DNA from: G963663495 sp963663495
GTDB lineage: Bacteria > Bacteroidota > Rhodothermia > Rhodothermales > Bin80
Assembly (NCBI GenBank): GCA_963663495.1
Contig: OY760427.1
Span: 558,001-622,000 of the forward strand
DNA: 64,000 bases
Reading direction: 5' to 3'
Positions 26,536-35,992 of the stretch are shown here, piece by piece. The notes below the pieces were generated by a model. It worked only from the letters and a program-made list of their open reading frames with translations, searched no databases and had not been told where the DNA came from. The stretch's first letter is position 1. Each line of letters opens with the position of its first letter. Made by a program: the position numbers and the translations under genes.

Positions 26536-27690
26536 GGCATGGTGCCAGATTTAGTTGGCTTATAAAACGAGGGTCGCGAATGTTTAGGAGTATTCGGAGC
26601 CTTTTACACGAGCCAATTATTTTCTTCCAAGATGCCTTCAGATGATCTTTCGGAGCTTGATCAGATGCTTCGCGACGCGGGTCAATCCGGTCGGTCGCTG
26701 CGATATTTTCTCCTGCGACAATGCACCGAGCTTGCACAACGCCTGACATGCAGTCTGGAGTCGGATGTGCAACAAGAGGAGTCGGCCAGCCCGGGTGTGA
26801 ATGCGGTTCCATCATCCCCTACGGACGGCAAGACGCAAACAGAGGAGTCGTCCCGTGTTCTGGAGGCGAAGGAGGCCTCGTTACAAGGTGGTGGTGGTCA
26901 GGATAATGCCTATATGCGGGAGGTGCGCAACCAGGCCTTGGAGGTCTTTGAGGGTCGGCACATAGGCGGGGAAGATTACGTGGCTCTGTGGATGGATGCC
27001 ACATCGGTGTACGGTCGTTCATTGTTGCTTTGCATGGCCGTTACCGCAGAGGGGTATCGGCATATGCTGGGATTTACAGAGTCCACGGTGCAGGATACCG
27101 GGGCGGTGCGGCAGCTGCTACAAGGGTTGTGCGAGCGCGGTTTGTGTGTGGATCGGGGCCTGCTTTGCATCACATCTGGACAGGCGGGGCTAACACGAGT
27201 TCTTGGTCAGAGCTTGGGCATGCATGTATGCCTGCAGCATTGCCAGATGGCCAAGCGCGAGCGTGTAGTCAGCTATCTTGCCGATGAGGATCAACGCCGT
27301 GTAAAGGGCGCCATCTCGCGTGCTTATCAATTACCGGACCGACAGGAGGCCCACAGTTCCCTGATGCGGATCCATGCCGAGTTACAACGGTGCAACCGAT
27401 CTGCGGCGCAATGGCTGCTGCAGGATCTGGACCGAACACTGACGCTGCATGGTACGGGCTTGTACGAGATGCTGAGTCCGAGTCTTAGGAGCACCCGTTG
27501 TTTGATGCATACCTCGCACAGGCTGGTCAAGCAGTTGCGCGGCCTTCGTCACTGGTATCCGCCACAGGAACGACGGGCGCAGTTGGCGCTGTTGCTGTTG
27601 GAGATGGAATCACGCATGCGCAGACTGGAGCATGCGTCGAAGTTATTACCGATGCGGTCGGCATTGTTTGCTGATGAGGTGTCCGAGCAG
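26536..27690 (+). mobile_element. IS256-like element (type Q), 5' part with accessory gene, cut by element R
   Basis: Begins with the terminal repeat GGCATGGTGCCAGATTTAG, identical to both ends of the element at 59246-63207. The 95 bases up to the ATG and the whole following gene are virtually identical to that element's right half. At 27691 it is interrupted by the terminus of element R, and the remainder, including any transposase gene, is not found here. Confidence 0.85.
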
Positions 27691-27717
27691 GGCGGCGTGC
27701 CATTCCTTGTTGGCTGA
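26632..27717 (+). CDS. Catalytically degenerate IS256-type transposase paralogue (accessory protein), C-terminus altered
   Basis: Aligns without large gaps to the C-terminal two thirds of the complete transposase at 59270-60565: DYVALWMDAT, GLLCITSGQAGL, HCQMAKRERVVSYL, LDRTLTLHGTGLYE. The first catalytic Asp is kept (D122), but the second is Ser (S182, where the partner has VVDGAKG) and the catalytic Glu is Met (M292, where the partner has NIIEN). The transposase DNA-binding N-terminus is replaced by a short conserved region (SDDLSELDQMLRDAGQSGRS) and an acidic linker. The last 9 codons come from inserted element R, replacing a three-residue natural end. The copy at 62044-63111 is the intact version. 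Confidence 0.8.
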   Translation: MPSDDLSELDQMLRDAGQSGRSLRYFLLRQCTELAQRLTCSLESDVQQEESASPGVNAVPSSPTDGKTQTEESSRVLEAKEASLQGGGGQDNAYMREVRNQALEVFEGRHIGGEDYVALWMDATSVYGRSLLLCMAVTAEGYRHMLGFTESTVQDTGAVRQLLQGLCERGLCVDRGLLCITSGQAGLTRVLGQSLGMHVCLQHCQMAKRERVVSYLADEDQRRVKGAISRAYQLPDRQEAHSSLMRIHAELQRCNRSAAQWLLQDLDRTLTLHGTGLYEMLSPSLRSTRCLMHTSHRLVKQLRGLRHWYPPQERRAQLALLLLEMESRMRRLEHASKLLPMRSALFADEVSEQGGVPFLVG

Positions 27718-29204
27718 AAATCCGGTCGGTGCCGGCTGGAACGGCTATAATGTACAGATTCTGCGCTCATCCTGACACCCCTGATTGTAGTTCTGATCAA
27801 AGAATTATGGACTTTTGCAGCGGTTATCAAGCCCGCAAGTATCTGCCGCGTGATTTACGGTGTCGTTGCCGTGTTGCAGGCAGATTCAGGCGCGTTTCTC
27901 CTTACTGAACAGCCTATATGAGCCCTTTTTGCACGCGCTGACACCGCGGTAGCGGATTCAAGCACACCATCTGCAGGTATGCTAACCTTCCACGCGGGGG
28001 TAACGACCTAAACGCGCCAATCCTATCATCCAATACCGCACGCATCGTACCACGATCGAACTCCCGTTCCGGCAGTAGGCAGTCTTATTGGCAGGACTGA
28101 TCACTGTACGCGTGATTTACGGCCTCGTTGGCGCGTTTTCGGCGGTTTTGGGTGCTATTCAGTCCGGTGAACGTCTGAGAACAGCCCTTTTGGGCGCTCC
28201 GATACGGCTTTGGCGGGGGCATGCGTGTCCTCCGCTCATGGCGAGTGACGCGTTACATCGTCTACAGAGGCCTTACACCGCGCCTCTATAGCGCTATTAC
28301 CCCCTAATTGGCGGCCGAACCTGTCACATAGCACGATCCAGCACCCATTATCGCATGCACCGTGGCATTGCACGACCGTATCCATCTTTCAGCATATACT
28401 ATCGCTGCGGTGCTGTACGCGTTTCTACAGTAGAGCTGCTTACAGCTTCGGTGGTTTGTCCAGGATAATATTGTCCTGCTTAACGACTCCACCTCACTAA
28501 TTGACCTGCACGCATGATTTACGGCCTCGTTGGCGTGTTGCAGGCAGATTCAGGCACGTTTTTCCTTACTGAACAGCCTATATGAGCCCTTTTGCACGCA
28601 TGCACACCGTGGTAACGGCTTCAAACGTGCCATCTGCAGGCATAGTGGACAGCCACGCGTGTATGTAGCAACGTAAACCCGTCAATCCTACCAACCACGC
28701 TACGATGCACCCTCCAATTCCGCACGCATCGTACCACGACCGAACTCATGTTCCGGCAAGCACTTATGGATCGTACGCGCTGCAATAATGCTGATGATAA
28801 TTACGACACCTTCCTGGCACAGGGTAGTCTTTTCACATTCGCCTTGGCTCCCTTGATGACTACCCCTCCGCGCACAGCCGTAGGCTCCTTATTGGCCGGA
28901 TAGATCACCGTACGCGTGATCTACCGCCTCGTTGGCGTGTTTTCGGCACATTTGGACCCCATTTAGCCCGCTTACCGTCTGATGAGAGCCCTTCTGGGCC
29001 CTCCGATACGGCTTTGGCGGGGACATGCGTGCCCTCCAGATACATCTCCGCCTGCTCCGCTTATCGCGGAGTGACACGTTACGTCGTCTACGGAGGCCTT
29101 ACACTACGCCTCTATAGCGCTGTTACCCCTAAGTGGCAGCCGAACCCGTCACACAGCACGATCCTGCCCCCATTATCGCACGCATCGTGGTACGGTACAC
29201 GCTT
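27691..29204. repeat. Non-coding, internally duplicated part of element R
   Basis: No gene recognised. A segment around 27847-28080 recurs at 28511-28870, and 28109-28470 recurs at 28913-29245, each diverged by perhaps 15-25%. Each unit contains the motif CGCGTGATTTACGG (27847, 28109, 28511 as CGCATG, 28913). Related sequence occurs in the other IS256-like element at 60845. Confidence 0.7.
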
Positions 29205-30631
29205 CTACAGTAGAACTGCTTGTAGTTCCGGCAGGTGGTCTGCACAGGGTAGGATCTTCATGCTCCATGTCTCCGACTCCCTATTCGCCATGGCTGCCCA
29301 TCGTTGACGTTGACTCGAATTCATCCAACGCGCGACATTCCGGCATCGTTGAGCAATCAAACTGTTCAGGTTCTCCATGATGTTATTGGTCTGCAAACTG
29401 CGTCCCAGTTCCTCCGCCACCCCCAGTCTATGGAGCGTCAAAGTCTCTTCCAACCCCTCAGACAAGCTGTTCGCTGCCTTGGGATGGGACTCCTTCAACC
29501 CCTTTTTTATGGGAATTATATGGCTGAGTACCCATCTGCTGAGGTTTTCGAATTAATTGCAGTTTTTTCGCGAAAAGCGGGAACTGATTATGAAAAACTG
29601 GCGCAAGCCATCCTGACCGCACCACCACAGCGCAATAATAACGGGTGCCAAAACGCGTGGGTACTCAGCTATATAATTCCCTTTTTTATGCTCAGAAGCG
29701 CATCCTTTGCCTTGTCGTAATTCGGCTCGTCGTACGCCTGCTGCAACTCCCCCCGAACCCGCACCTTTTCGTCCTCTTTCTCAATGTAACTCACCACATT
29801 CTCCCGCTTATGCCAAGTACACCGCTGTACCTGTGCCTTATCACCAAATACCGCTTTCACCGCTTTCACCGCCTTCTGAAGCCCTTTGGAACCATCTAAG
29901 ATGACCAATAACCCCTTATCATACCGCAGACCGCGATCAATCAAATCCTGCAGCAGCCCTTGTACCGCCTCGGCGTTCTCTGTCGCCGTCTCCACCATCC
30001 CTACTACTATCTTCTCGCCCGTCTCCGTAATCCCTACACAAATCAATACCTGCACCCCCTGAAAGTACTTGCCGTCCAGCAGCAACGCTACAAACGTGTT
30101 CTCCGCCAGATTACGCTCCTCCTGCTCCTTCAATACCTGTGCACTGTAACTCTTGTACTTGCGACTGATTGAGGAAGCGCTCAATCCAAAACTGCCAACA
30201 AACTCCGTTGCCACCTTCTTGTAGTTCCGCTGGCTAATACCATACACAATTTTCCGGGCGATACGCTCCACCATATTCGGATTCGGCTTGTGCAACAATT
30301 TGTAGGTCTCCAGAGGACGCGCTTTACCCTTCACCCGGTCCTGTACACGCGGCACACTCACCTTTACCCGCTCATCTCCAATCATGATAGAGCCCGGTCT
30401 GCTCCCCCACCGCTCGTACCGCCCCTTGTGCTGCTTATTGTTGTCGCGCTTTCTGCGCACACCGCAGAGAGACTTTACCTCGGCTTCCATGACCGCAAGA
30501 AAAAACGCCAGTTGCATCGTGCCAAGATGCTCTACTAACAGCTTCAGGGAATCGATCCCCGTGTCTAGTATCTTCTGGAGACCCTCCGGTAGTGTGCCGG
30601 GGTTTTCTATCTGCATGACATCTTTGGACAT
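29205..30631 (-). pseudogene. IS256-family transposase, interrupted by a 171-bp MITE
   Basis: From ATG 30631: GRYERWGSRPGSIMIGDERV, GISQRNYKKVATEFVGSFGL (helix-turn-helix region), first Asp in LLLDGKYFQG, second Asp in VILDGSKGL, and QRCTWHKRENVVSY. After SIKKG the frame enters the MITE; on the far side it resumes as LKESHPKAANSLSEGLEETLTLH with the catalytic Glu in NNIMENLNSL. Excising 29511-29681 with one copy of the 8-bp duplication restores the frame exactly. The start codon lies 3 bases after the stop of the upstream accessory gene, so the two were translationally coupled. Confidence 0.85.
29511..29681 (+). mobile_element. MITE, 171 bp with 24-bp inverted repeats
   Basis: Ends GGGAATTATATGGCTGAGTA and, reversed, GGGAATTATATAGCTGAGTA (one mismatch in 24). 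Flanked by TTTTTTAT at 29503-29510 and 29682-29689. It sits inside the IS256-type transposase gene of element R and holds no gene of its own. Confidence 0.9.
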
Positions 30632-30634
30632 AGG

Positions 30635-31696
30635 TCAGTTATCGTTTGTCTGATTGATGGAAGGAAACAATGCTGATCGCATCGCTGGATCTTGCGCAGC
30701 GCGGGGCAATCTTCGCATATGTGACTCGATCTCAAGAAGCAACAACGCCAGACAAGCACGACGCTTGTCTGGCGGCATCCACAAGCGAACATCGCGTAGC
30801 CGCCGCACCAGCTTCTTGGATACATGGGCCACACAACGAGTACTTCGAAGGCTCGGGCTCAACTGTTCGTACAGTCCTGTCCGGTGCAGTGTCAGCGTCC
30901 TATCCAGACCCCGCAAGAGCCACCGGGCCGCAGACCGGTTACACACCAAAAGGTCCGTATGGATCTGCATCAACGCTGCATGCGCCACCTTCGGATCCGG
31001 CACGGCGAAAGCACGCGTGATCGCCCCCCGAATGCGCCGCCCGTCCTGCTCGGACAGATAACTCACTACACGCGTGCGCTTGTGCATCTGGCAGTGTTGC
31101 TGCTGCATACCGGTACCCAAGCACTCTTGCAGTACGCCGGTCAGCGATGTCACATCAGGAGTGATGCAGAAGAGCCCCCGATCTGCGCACAAACCGCGCT
31201 CCAACAAGCCTTGTAACAAGTGTTGCACGCGCTCCGCATCGTGCAACGGAGCCTCCACAAAGCCCAGAATGCGCCGATAACCCTCAATGGTAGCGGCCAT
31301 GCACACGACTATGGGTCGCCCCCACACTTCCATGGCATCAAGCCAAAGGATTACGTGCTCTTCTTCACACAACGGGCGCGTATCAAACACCTGCCGCGCC
31401 TGCTCGCACGCCGCAGCATCATCATCGTACCCCAATGCCAAGCCTCCCGGAGACTCCGGAGACTCCGGAGCACAGACGCTATTTTCCTCCTCGGAAGGTG
31501 CTTCTGCCAACTGCTCCCCAGTGCCGTCTGGAGCCGCATTATCCGACGGAAGCATAACATCCTCTTCCAGACTAGACGTTAACTGCTGTACACACTGGGT
31601 GAGGTGCCGCAACAAGTCAAATTGCAGCTGCCGACCGGACGCGCCGGCATGACGCAGCCCCTGAATGAGCTGCGATAAATCATCTGATAAACTCAT
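30635..31696 (-). CDS. Catalytically degenerate IS256-type transposase paralogue of element R
   Basis: 353 residues, a divergent homologue of the accessory proteins at 26632 and 62044. Shared features: an N-terminal block SDDLSQLIQGLRHAG and GRQLQFDLLR that no IS256 transposase has; an acidic linker; then the transposase-like core with VILWLDAMEVWGR (first Asp, D120, kept), LFCITPDVTSL (second Asp replaced by Pro, with a displaced Asp next to it), QQHCQMHKRTRVVSYL, and RSTRCVAHVS where the Glu is Ala. Its TGA stop is followed after 3 bases by the ATG of the true transposase. The same residues are lost in two diverged lineages while the rest is kept, which argues for a maintained non-catalytic role, such as a regulatory or target-binding subunit (inference). 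Confidence 0.8.
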   Translation of the reverse strand: MSLSDDLSQLIQGLRHAGASGRQLQFDLLRHLTQCVQQLTSSLEEDVMLPSDNAAPDGTGEQLAEAPSEEENSVCAPESPESPGGLALGYDDDAAACEQARQVFDTRPLCEEEHVILWLDAMEVWGRPIVVCMAATIEGYRRILGFVEAPLHDAERVQHLLQGLLERGLCADRGLFCITPDVTSLTGVLQECLGTGMQQQHCQMHKRTRVVSYLSEQDGRRIRGAITRAFAVPDPKVAHAALMQIHTDLLVCNRSAARWLLRGLDRTLTLHRTGLYEQLSPSLRSTRCVAHVSKKLVRRLRDVRLWMPPDKRRACLALLLLEIESHMRRLPRAAQDPAMRSALFPSINQTNDN

Positions 31697-31764
31697 AAGT
31701 GATCATGGATCCGTATGGTGAAAAGGCTTAGGAAACCCAAGCCAACACCGAACCAATAATCACT

Positions 31765-31794
31765 TTTTCAGCCAACATGGAATGGCACGCCGCC
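31765..31794 (-). repeat. Right terminal inverted repeat of element R
   Basis: Reads on the minus strand GGCGGCGTGCCATTCCATGT then TGGCTGAAAA; the left end at 27691 differs by one base. Directly followed by the target duplication GAATGGCTT at 31795-31803. Confidence 0.9.
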
Positions 31795-31920
31795 GAATGG
31801 CTTACCGATGTACTACGCAGTCTTCCGACATTTCCTGCCGAACGCATGGCTGAGCTCTTGCCCCATCATTGGAAAGCCAGTCGGGACTTGCAGCAAGCTA
31901 CCGTCAAGAAAGCGGCATAG
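31795..31920 (+). pseudogene. IS66 transposase C-terminal piece
   Basis: Reads EWLTDVLRSLPTFPAERMAE then LLPHHWK and ends with TAG at 31918-31920, the typical C-terminus of IS66 TnpC. It is the missing end of the gene broken at 13326: both breakpoints share GAATGGCTT, and joining them gives PIEWLTDVLRSL in frame. Confidence 0.85.
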
Positions 31921-32299
31921 GAGCCCCTAAACAGGTGCCCCGGGTTATCCGATAGATCCGTGTTCTGGTCTGCGAACACGCTGTCAGGTACTTAACTCCT
32001 GCACGCCCAACCGATGCCAGCCTATTTAACCTTCGGATCGCGGTCCAACTTACTCTAATTGAGAGAGTAAATGCCCTCGGTTATAATGTACTTCACCGGA
32101 CGGATACAATCAAACGATTGCTTTGATGCACCGCAAGGATGTGTCTGACCAAAGGCTCCCCTCAATCAGACCGTAGCTCCGCAAAGCTGAGTCATCGGCG
32201 CGGATCGGTCGCGCTGATGGCGAATCCAGTCACAACTGTCTTCTGCCCGCCGGTGCCAAGGCACCTCCCCGGATCGTCGCATACTTGCCTCCTGTGCTA
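31921..32299. other. No recognised gene; IS66 right flank and spacer
   Basis: About 380 bases between the IS66 remnant and the stop of the phosphoesterase gene. Only short frames. No fragment of the FAD oxidoreductase missing from 11.6 kb is seen here, so the IS66 insertion alone does not explain that truncation. Confidence 0.5.
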
Positions 32300-34405
32300 T
32301 TACTTCAGAATGGTTAGCGGGTGGCTCTGGGAATAGCCACCTGCCACCATGGCGACGACATACGTTCCGCTGGCCAGCCTTGCAGCATCAATGGTCAGGT
32401 GATATGTGCCGGGAGGCTGATGCCGATCCACCAGTATGGCTAACCGCTGCCCGGTGGCGTCAAACAGCTCCAGTTTCACAGCCGTCGCTTCCGCGATGCG
32501 GTACACTATCGTAGTCGTATCGCTCAAAGGGTTTGGAAAAACTGACTCAAGCGCAAACGCTTGGGGCACATCCGAAGAGATCTGTTCCTGTTTGGACACC
32601 TGAACAAACTTGTTAACAACGAAGCGGTCTACCTGCCCGCCGTTCTGGTCCGTGGCCGAAACATGCAACACCTCGTCATCCACATCAATGCGCGTAAAAT
32701 GGTGCACCATATCCGAGAATGTGATGTGGTCGTAATCAAAAAAATAGTCGTCCAGCCCGCCGCCGCCACCACCGGAAACGAGGTAATGGACATGCTCCTT
32801 CTCCCCACGCTCATAGCTGTGCGTGTGGCCATTCATGACCATGTCCACATCATAAGTCTCATAGATAGGAATCAAATGATCCTGCACTCTCTTGTCGCCA
32901 TAATAATTGGTCCAGTGTTCGGTGAAAGGCGGATGGTGGGCATACACAAATGTCCAAGTAGCTGCCAACCTTAGACTATCCTCAAGCGCGCTGAGGAGGA
33001 AGGCATGTTGGGCTGATCCGGGAGTGAAATCCCCGTTCGTGTCCAGTGCGATGAAATAGGCGTTGGCCCATCGAAAGGAATAGTATCGCTCCGTACTGTC
33101 GGGATTGTTGCTCGGCAAATAAAAATCGTCAAGGTACACACCCCCATTGTCCGTAATCACATCATGGTTGCCCAGACTGGCAAAGACATTGACGTTCTTT
33201 ATCAGTTCTCCATATGGTTTGAAGAAAATGTTGTCATAGTAATCTCCTGCACCTTGGTGCACATCTCCCACATGGACAATGAAATCAACTTCCGATTCGT
33301 TCATACTGCGCTTCATCTGCCGGCCCACATCCCACTGGGTTGGGGTATCTACACCGCTATCACCGAGCACAAGGAATGAGAATAGTGTTTCGTCATGGCT
33401 GCGCGCAGTACGGAAATTCTCCTCGTTCGCCACCCGATCGTCACCGGTGTACACCTCGTAGAAGTATCGCGTGCTTATTTCCAGGCCAGGCAGCGTTACA
33501 TGATGCTTCTTGCGGGCTTCCGGCTCGGAAACCTCGTCGTGCAAAAGCCCCTTTTTCAGGCCGTACTTAACCTTGCCGATCCCGTCTTCCGTGGTGCGCC
33601 ATGCAATTTCCACGGAGGTTTGCGTGGGATTCTGGATGTACGGAGCCCGAAATTCTCGCACCGCATACGTGAGTTCTACCGGCGAGGGCTTTTCGTATAC
33701 ATGCCGGTCCATCGTGACGGACACGCTGTCATAATAGGCTCCCGTGTTGGCGTAGGAAAGTAGTCCGATCTTCCCTGAGGCATATTGGTCGTCAATAGCG
33801 CTCAGGATCAGGCGGCCGTTCAGATACGCCTTCAGGGTATCGCCTCGCATGTCCGCCGTCAAGGAAAATACTCCAGAAGGATATGCCTGACCTACAAGAT
33901 TCTCCGCAAGGATGTACGGCTCCCCGTCAACGAACTTTTGTATGCGTTGAAGGGGAGTATTAACAGATACACCAGACGAATCCCGGCCTGACCAAGCCGG
34001 GTCGTTCATAAGCAGGACACGATAGTAATTCCTCTGGTCCTGGTAGCGAAAAATCAGTCCAACGCCGTCATTGTCGGCTGAACGGACATGAGCGTTGAGT
34101 GCGTAGTCGCCCCAGGCAGGGTTCCCGGTAGAAACGTGCGTTCCCAAGTGATACTTCGTTTCCAATTCAACGGGTCCGTAGGACCAGATATTGGACCGTT
34201 GCACCAGTACACCATTCTCTACGCCCCAATTGCTAGGCCCGTGCTGCGGCTCAACATCATCCGTGATCACCCAGCCATCGAAATTGCCATCGTCAAAGTT
34301 GTCAAAAAACGGAAGGGGCTGCGCTCCTGCCGGCAGCACTGCCAAGCACATCGCAACATGCAAGCCAATATTGAAAACTCCAAGTACGCGTCCAGCACCG
34401 TTCAT
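32300..34405 (-). CDS. Secreted calcineurin-type metallophosphoesterase with T9SS sorting domain
   Basis: 701 residues, exported. Order: signal peptide (to about residue 29, ending PAGAQ); a lectin-like/DUF1080-type beta-sandwich (FFDNFDDGNFDGWVITDD...); a fibronectin-like domain as in purple acid phosphatases (about 255-340, TSVEIAWRTTEDGIGKVKYG); the metallophosphoesterase domain with VLGDSG, VGDVHQG, SLGNHD, YAHHPP and NGHTHSYER metal ligands; and a C-terminal T9SS type A domain (SVFPNPLSDTTTIVYRI). It would hydrolyse phosphate esters outside the cell or at the surface. With the phosphonate genes upstream it fits a phosphorus-scavenging theme. Starts at ATG 34405. Transcribed in the same direction as the phosphonate operon but separated from it by an opposite-strand gene. 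Confidence 0.85.
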   Translation of the reverse strand: MNGAGRVLGVFNIGLHVAMCLAVLPAGAQPLPFFDNFDDGNFDGWVITDDVEPQHGPSNWGVENGVLVQRSNIWSYGPVELETKYHLGTHVSTGNPAWGDYALNAHVRSADNDGVGLIFRYQDQRNYYRVLLMNDPAWSGRDSSGVSVNTPLQRIQKFVDGEPYILAENLVGQAYPSGVFSLTADMRGDTLKAYLNGRLILSAIDDQYASGKIGLLSYANTGAYYDSVSVTMDRHVYEKPSPVELTYAVREFRAPYIQNPTQTSVEIAWRTTEDGIGKVKYGLKKGLLHDEVSEPEARKKHHVTLPGLEISTRYFYEVYTGDDRVANEENFRTARSHDETLFSFLVLGDSGVDTPTQWDVGRQMKRSMNESEVDFIVHVGDVHQGAGDYYDNIFFKPYGELIKNVNVFASLGNHDVITDNGGVYLDDFYLPSNNPDSTERYYSFRWANAYFIALDTNGDFTPGSAQHAFLLSALEDSLRLAATWTFVYAHHPPFTEHWTNYYGDKRVQDHLIPIYETYDVDMVMNGHTHSYERGEKEHVHYLVSGGGGGGLDDYFFDYDHITFSDMVHHFTRIDVDDEVLHVSATDQNGGQVDRFVVNKFVQVSKQEQISSDVPQAFALESVFPNPLSDTTTIVYRIAEATAVKLELFDATGQRLAILVDRHQPPGTYHLTIDAARLASGTYVVAMVAGGYSQSHPLTILK

Positions 34406-34872
34406 TAGCAGCCCCTTATGGAATAAAGGCCCGGGATCAGGCAGCTTCCGCCTACCCGCACAGTTAACACTAAAACAGTGATGCGCCCGAGCACATAGTA
34501 ACGAATCCTAGCGACTATAATATCATAAATTGCACGATGGTATCCATGGTCTGCGGCGTCTGGGAATCAATGGGCGACAATGCCCGCGCTACATGCGTTT
34601 GAAGCCCGCAAGAATGCGGTACGGATGATGGTAGAACCTGCATGTTGAACGCCAACCAGCCTCCCTTCCGCAATGTGACGCATGAACCCGGGATGAAGGT
34701 ATCCCTGTTCTTGCGCTGCCATTTTCGTAATGCCGCACCGCCAAAGATGGCGGCTCATCGGGCAATACAAAATGCCGCCAGGGGCAGCGCCTGCAAGGTG
34801 CCACAACCCATCAGTCAGCATGAAGGCCAGCGAACCATTGCTTCCTTGAACAACGGATAAAACCGAACTGCT
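34406..34872. other. Divergent intergenic region between two phosphoesterase genes
   Basis: 467 bases separating the minus-strand T9SS phosphoesterase from the plus-strand one. An AT-rich patch with TATAAT lies at about 34516. A 103-codon minus-strand frame (34567-34878) has no recognisable motif and overlaps the start of the plus-strand gene, so it is not called. Confidence 0.5.
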
Positions 34873-35823
34873 ATGCAATCAATGCACAAACCGATATCGC
34901 GCAGGATTCTGCTCAAAGTGTTCGCAAGTAGCCTGCTTTTACCTGCAAGTCGTGTCTTGGGCCGTGCAGATTCCCTATGTCTCGGCATCATTGCAGATCT
35001 GCATCACGGTCTTGCGCCCCGGGCGATGGAGCGTCTGGATACCTTCATGCAGGCTGTGCAGAAACGCAAACCGGACGCAATTCTTCAATTGGGCGACTTT
35101 AATTTTGGCACGACCGAGAGCGAAGAATGTCTGGATCTGTGGCGAACATTTGAAGGCCCGCGCTTTCATGTGCTGGGAAATCACGACATGGACTTTGCCA
35201 CGAAGGATGCTATCGTGAAGAAGTGGCAAATGCCCGGACGGTACTACTCGTTCGATTTTGGTGCTTTTCATGTTGTAGTGCTTGATCGAAATAATCTAAA
35301 AACGGACGAAGGGTACACACCGTATAGTGAAGCCAATTTCTATGTTGACGCATCCCTGCGCGGATACGCTGACAATACCCAACTGGCGTGGCTTCGAACA
35401 GACCTTGCCGCAACAGACTTGCCCGTAATCATTTTCGTACATCAGGGTCTGGGCCTGCCGACTTCCATGCCCCAGGCAAGTCATGCCATTGAAAGCGTGC
35501 TGGAAGAACACAACCAGCAATCAGAAGGAAGCAAGGTTGTGGCCTGCTTTTGCGGACATCACCACATTGACCGCTACATCCGCAAGAATGGAATCCATTA
35601 CGTTTGGATTAACAGTGCTTCCTATTATTGGGTTGGTGAGGAGTATGGGCGCATGGCCCCCTATACACGAGCCCTGTACACATTTCTGACGTTCCATTCC
35701 AGCGGTGTGATGGAAATAGAAGCGAGCCATGCCGAGTGGGAATCGCCTTCGCCCCAACAGCGAAATTTCCCGCGGGCAGAGGAGTTGACACCCTTCATCA
35801 GCGCGCGCAGCTTGCCATTGTGA
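34873..35823 (+). CDS. Exported metallophosphoesterase (calcineurin-like)
   Basis: 316 residues. The N-terminus ISRRILLKVFASSLLLPASR has a twin-arginine followed by a hydrophobic stretch, suggesting Tat or Sec export. Metal-binding blocks in order: IIADLHHG, LQLGDFNFG, VLGNHDMDF, IFVHQG and CFCGHHHID. This is the class III phosphodiesterase/calcineurin pattern (CpdA, PhoD and acid-phosphatase-like). Substrate unknown. It is the only plus-strand gene in the 32-58 kb block and converges on phnY. The closeness of two phosphoesterases and the phosphonate operon suggests shared use in phosphorus acquisition (inference). Confidence 0.8.
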   Translation: MQSMHKPISRRILLKVFASSLLLPASRVLGRADSLCLGIIADLHHGLAPRAMERLDTFMQAVQKRKPDAILQLGDFNFGTTESEECLDLWRTFEGPRFHVLGNHDMDFATKDAIVKKWQMPGRYYSFDFGAFHVVVLDRNNLKTDEGYTPYSEANFYVDASLRGYADNTQLAWLRTDLAATDLPVIIFVHQGLGLPTSMPQASHAIESVLEEHNQQSEGSKVVACFCGHHHIDRYIRKNGIHYVWINSASYYWVGEEYGRMAPYTRALYTFLTFHSSGVMEIEASHAEWESPSPQQRNFPRAEELTPFISARSLPL

Positions 35824-35992
35824 GCGCGTCTTGTGTCCGTCAACCGCAGTACCAGCAGCTCATCAGGTGATTCTTATGCGGCCCCGATGCGTCTGTGCAG
35901 AGGGAATCACGCACGGTTCTGTCTTGAGGCAGGTGTTCGGCATCCGATGCCCTGCGGCATTCAGGAATGATGGCACATACAGCGGGCGGTCT

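Larger units (their letters stand above)
27691..31794 (-). mobile_element. Two-gene IS256-like element R (4.1 kb)
   Basis: Bounded by 30-bp inverted repeats with one mismatch (27691-27720 and 31765-31794, GGCGGCGTGCCATTCC...). The right end abuts GAATGGCTT and the IS66 C-terminus. On the minus strand it carries, in order, a degenerate transposase paralogue (31696-30635), a true IS256-type transposase (30631-29205, broken by a MITE) and about 1.5 kb of non-coding repeats. A partial left end is duplicated at 13327-13875. Confidence 0.8.

Noticed and set aside
26632..27690. Loss of catalytic residues in the transposase-like protein as a sequencing artefact
   Set aside because: The same substitutions occur in the independent copy at 62044-63111, and the divergent element R homologue has lost the same positions.
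34567..34878. 103-codon minus-strand frame between the two phosphoesterases
   Set aside because: Overlaps the start of the plus-strand enzyme and has no recognisable motif.
35880..35940. Possible group II intron domain V remnant between the phosphoesterase and phnY
   Set aside because: ATCACGCACGGTTCTG resembles the 3' half of domain V, but the 5' half does not pair convincingly.
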